A stretch of 64,000 nt of DNA from Phytoactinopolyspora mesophila (lineage in GTDB: Bacteria > Actinomycetota > Actinomycetes > Jiangellales > Jiangellaceae): contig NZ_WLZY01000001.1 in the NCBI RefSeq assembly GCF_010122465.1, forward strand, positions 434,001-498,000, in the 5' to 3' direction. The position numbers were made by a program, and so were the translations under genes. The first letter of the stretch is position 1; each line of letters opens with the position of its first letter. Below the pieces are notes generated by a model that had not been told where the DNA came from, did no database searches, and was given only the letters and a program-made list of their open reading frames with translations. Positions 63,326-64,000 of this stretch are shown in pieces.

Positions 63326-63952
63326 TTAGTCGCTGACGGGACGTACCCCGACGAGGTCGACGAGCGGCTGGGTGTCCCGGGTCAGGTCGAAATGGCCGAG
63401 CAGGCGGATGTACTCGCTTCGATCGACGTTCCAGTCGTACTCGAGAAGCTCTTCGCCTTCCTGGGTAGCCGCAAACGCCAGGTCGGCCAGCAGCCTTGTG
63501 GTGCGTCCGTTGCCGTCGATGAACGGATGGATGTGCACCACAATCGCGTGGAAGGTAACACCGAGGACGCGGGGGGTTAGATCCGCCGTGTGTAGCCATC
63601 GCCAACGCAGGTCGTCGACATCGGTACGCAACCGGACCGCGATCTGCTCGGGCGCGACCCCGACGTTGGTCTCCAAGCGTCGATGACGACCTGCCCACGT
63701 CCAGATCCGGACGTACAGGTCTGTGTGCAACTGGCGGACAAAGTGGTCGGTGAGGATCTCCTCCGCCGTGAGCGACCCGTCTAACACCGCAGTCAGCCGA
63801 TCGGCGGCGACCTGCGCCCAGATCGCCTGCTCCAAGTCGTAGACGTCGGCCTTGCGAACTGGATCACCGACCACCGCACGGGCCTGCTCCGTCAGGGACT
63901 CCAGGTCCTCCTCGGCGACCAGCGTCTCGCCGTACTCAGGGTCGAAGGACAT
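63326..63952 (-). CDS. Fic-family AMP-transferase/toxin
   Basis: 208 residues with the complete Fic motif HPFIDGNGRTTR (about residue 141), which holds the catalytic His, acid and anion-hole residues, preceded by the flap region ETNVGVAPEQIAVRLR. VRQLHTDLYVRIWTWAGRHR matches the Fic/DOC core. Such enzymes transfer AMP to proteins such as gyrase when not inhibited. No inhibitory (S/T)xxxE(G/N) helix is evident within it, so inhibition may come from the small protein encoded upstream. Confidence 0.92.
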   Translation of the reverse strand: MSFDPEYGETLVAEEDLESLTEQARAVVGDPVRKADVYDLEQAIWAQVAADRLTAVLDGSLTAEEILTDHFVRQLHTDLYVRIWTWAGRHRRLETNVGVAPEQIAVRLRTDVDDLRWRWLHTADLTPRVLGVTFHAIVVHIHPFIDGNGRTTRLLADLAFAATQEGEELLEYDWNVDRSEYIRLLGHFDLTRDTQPLVDLVGVRPVSD

Positions 63953-64000
63953 CAGGCCTTGGACGCTGTCGACTGGGTCGACTCCAAGAACTCCTCGACC
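63952..64000 (-). CDS. C-terminal end of a gene upstream of fic (possible antitoxin)
   Basis: The last 15 codons of a minus-strand frame, ending VEEFLESTQSTASKA then TGA at 63952-63954, which overlaps the fic ATG (TGATG). Coupled position and size pattern fit a small antitoxin gene for the Fic protein. Most of it lies outside the window, so this stays a guess. Confidence 0.45.
   Translation of the reverse strand, partial: VEEFLESTQSTASKA

Overview
The window is high-GC DNA with densely packed genes, many GTG starts, frequent 4-bp start/stop overlaps, and actinobacterial families: a GAF-ANTAR regulator, a DUF1906 secreted protein, a long LuxR-NB-ARC regulator and Tat-exported lipoproteins. 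It comes from a filamentous-type actinomycete, possibly a Jiangella/Phytoactinopolyspora-like soil or plant-associated organism. That genus guess is inference only. No rRNA, tRNA, CRISPR array or intact insertion sequence was recognised.

Region 1 (1-20254) is the most interesting part. After argG (with an ARG-box-like operator) comes a compact specialised-metabolite locus. A divergent pair encodes an acyl/aryl-AMP ligase and a phosphopantetheinyl transferase. Facing it is a 12-gene, almost gapless plus-strand operon: a Cy-A-PCP nonribosomal peptide synthetase whose A-domain code reads DLYNLSLIW (the textbook cysteine code), a GMC oxidoreductase, a type II thioesterase, an acyl-CoA dehydrogenase, a GNAT protein, a truncated haemoglobin, an O-methyltransferase, a four-gene Dpp/Nik/Cnt-type ABC importer, and a second methyltransferase. 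A convergent HFCD flavoprotein of the cysteine-decarboxylase type closes the locus. The same 11-mer, AATGATTCTCA, lies in the divergent promoter and over the start of the flavoprotein gene and resembles Fur/Zur operators. Together these genes look like biosynthesis and uptake of a small thiazoline-type metallophore with an unusual tailoring set. The product is not one I can name.

Region 2 (20372-26341) holds a 903-residue LuxR/NB-ARC regulator, small cupin, DUF4287 and DUF6158-like proteins, a FrnE/DsbA oxidoreductase and a DeoR-LacI hybrid regulator. Region 3 (26342-31527) is a pectin-degradation pair: a Tat-exported PL26/YetA-like rhamnogalacturonan lyase preceded by an Arg-rich micro-ORF, then a DUF2264 protein. 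Region 4 (31540-36472, minus) is an overlapping operon of a lamin-tail/metallophosphoesterase secreted protein, a secreted accessory protein and a NicO nickel/cobalt transporter.

Region 5 (36559-53839) is a mixed housekeeping and accessory stretch: two PIN-toxin/antitoxin modules, acetyltransferase, AraC regulator with a divergent MFS pump, DEAD-box RNA helicase, a phosphoribosyltransferase-hydrolase fusion, STAS protein, methyltransferase/PIG-L pair, a phosphotransferase, an alpha/beta hydrolase, an unusual membrane-anchored SF2 helicase, and a DUF1906-SH3 secreted protein. Region 6 (53870-60589) is a LacI-controlled beta-galactoside locus (ABC importer plus GH42 galactosidase) with two clear palindromic operators. 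Region 7 (60625-64000) has a bicupin, a MOSC protein, a GAF-ANTAR regulator and a Fic protein with the tail of a possible antitoxin at the edge.

Intergenic DNA contains several long near-perfect hairpins (1480-1531, 26400-26497, 29433-29479, 46691-46754, 51314-51365) that differ from each other in sequence.
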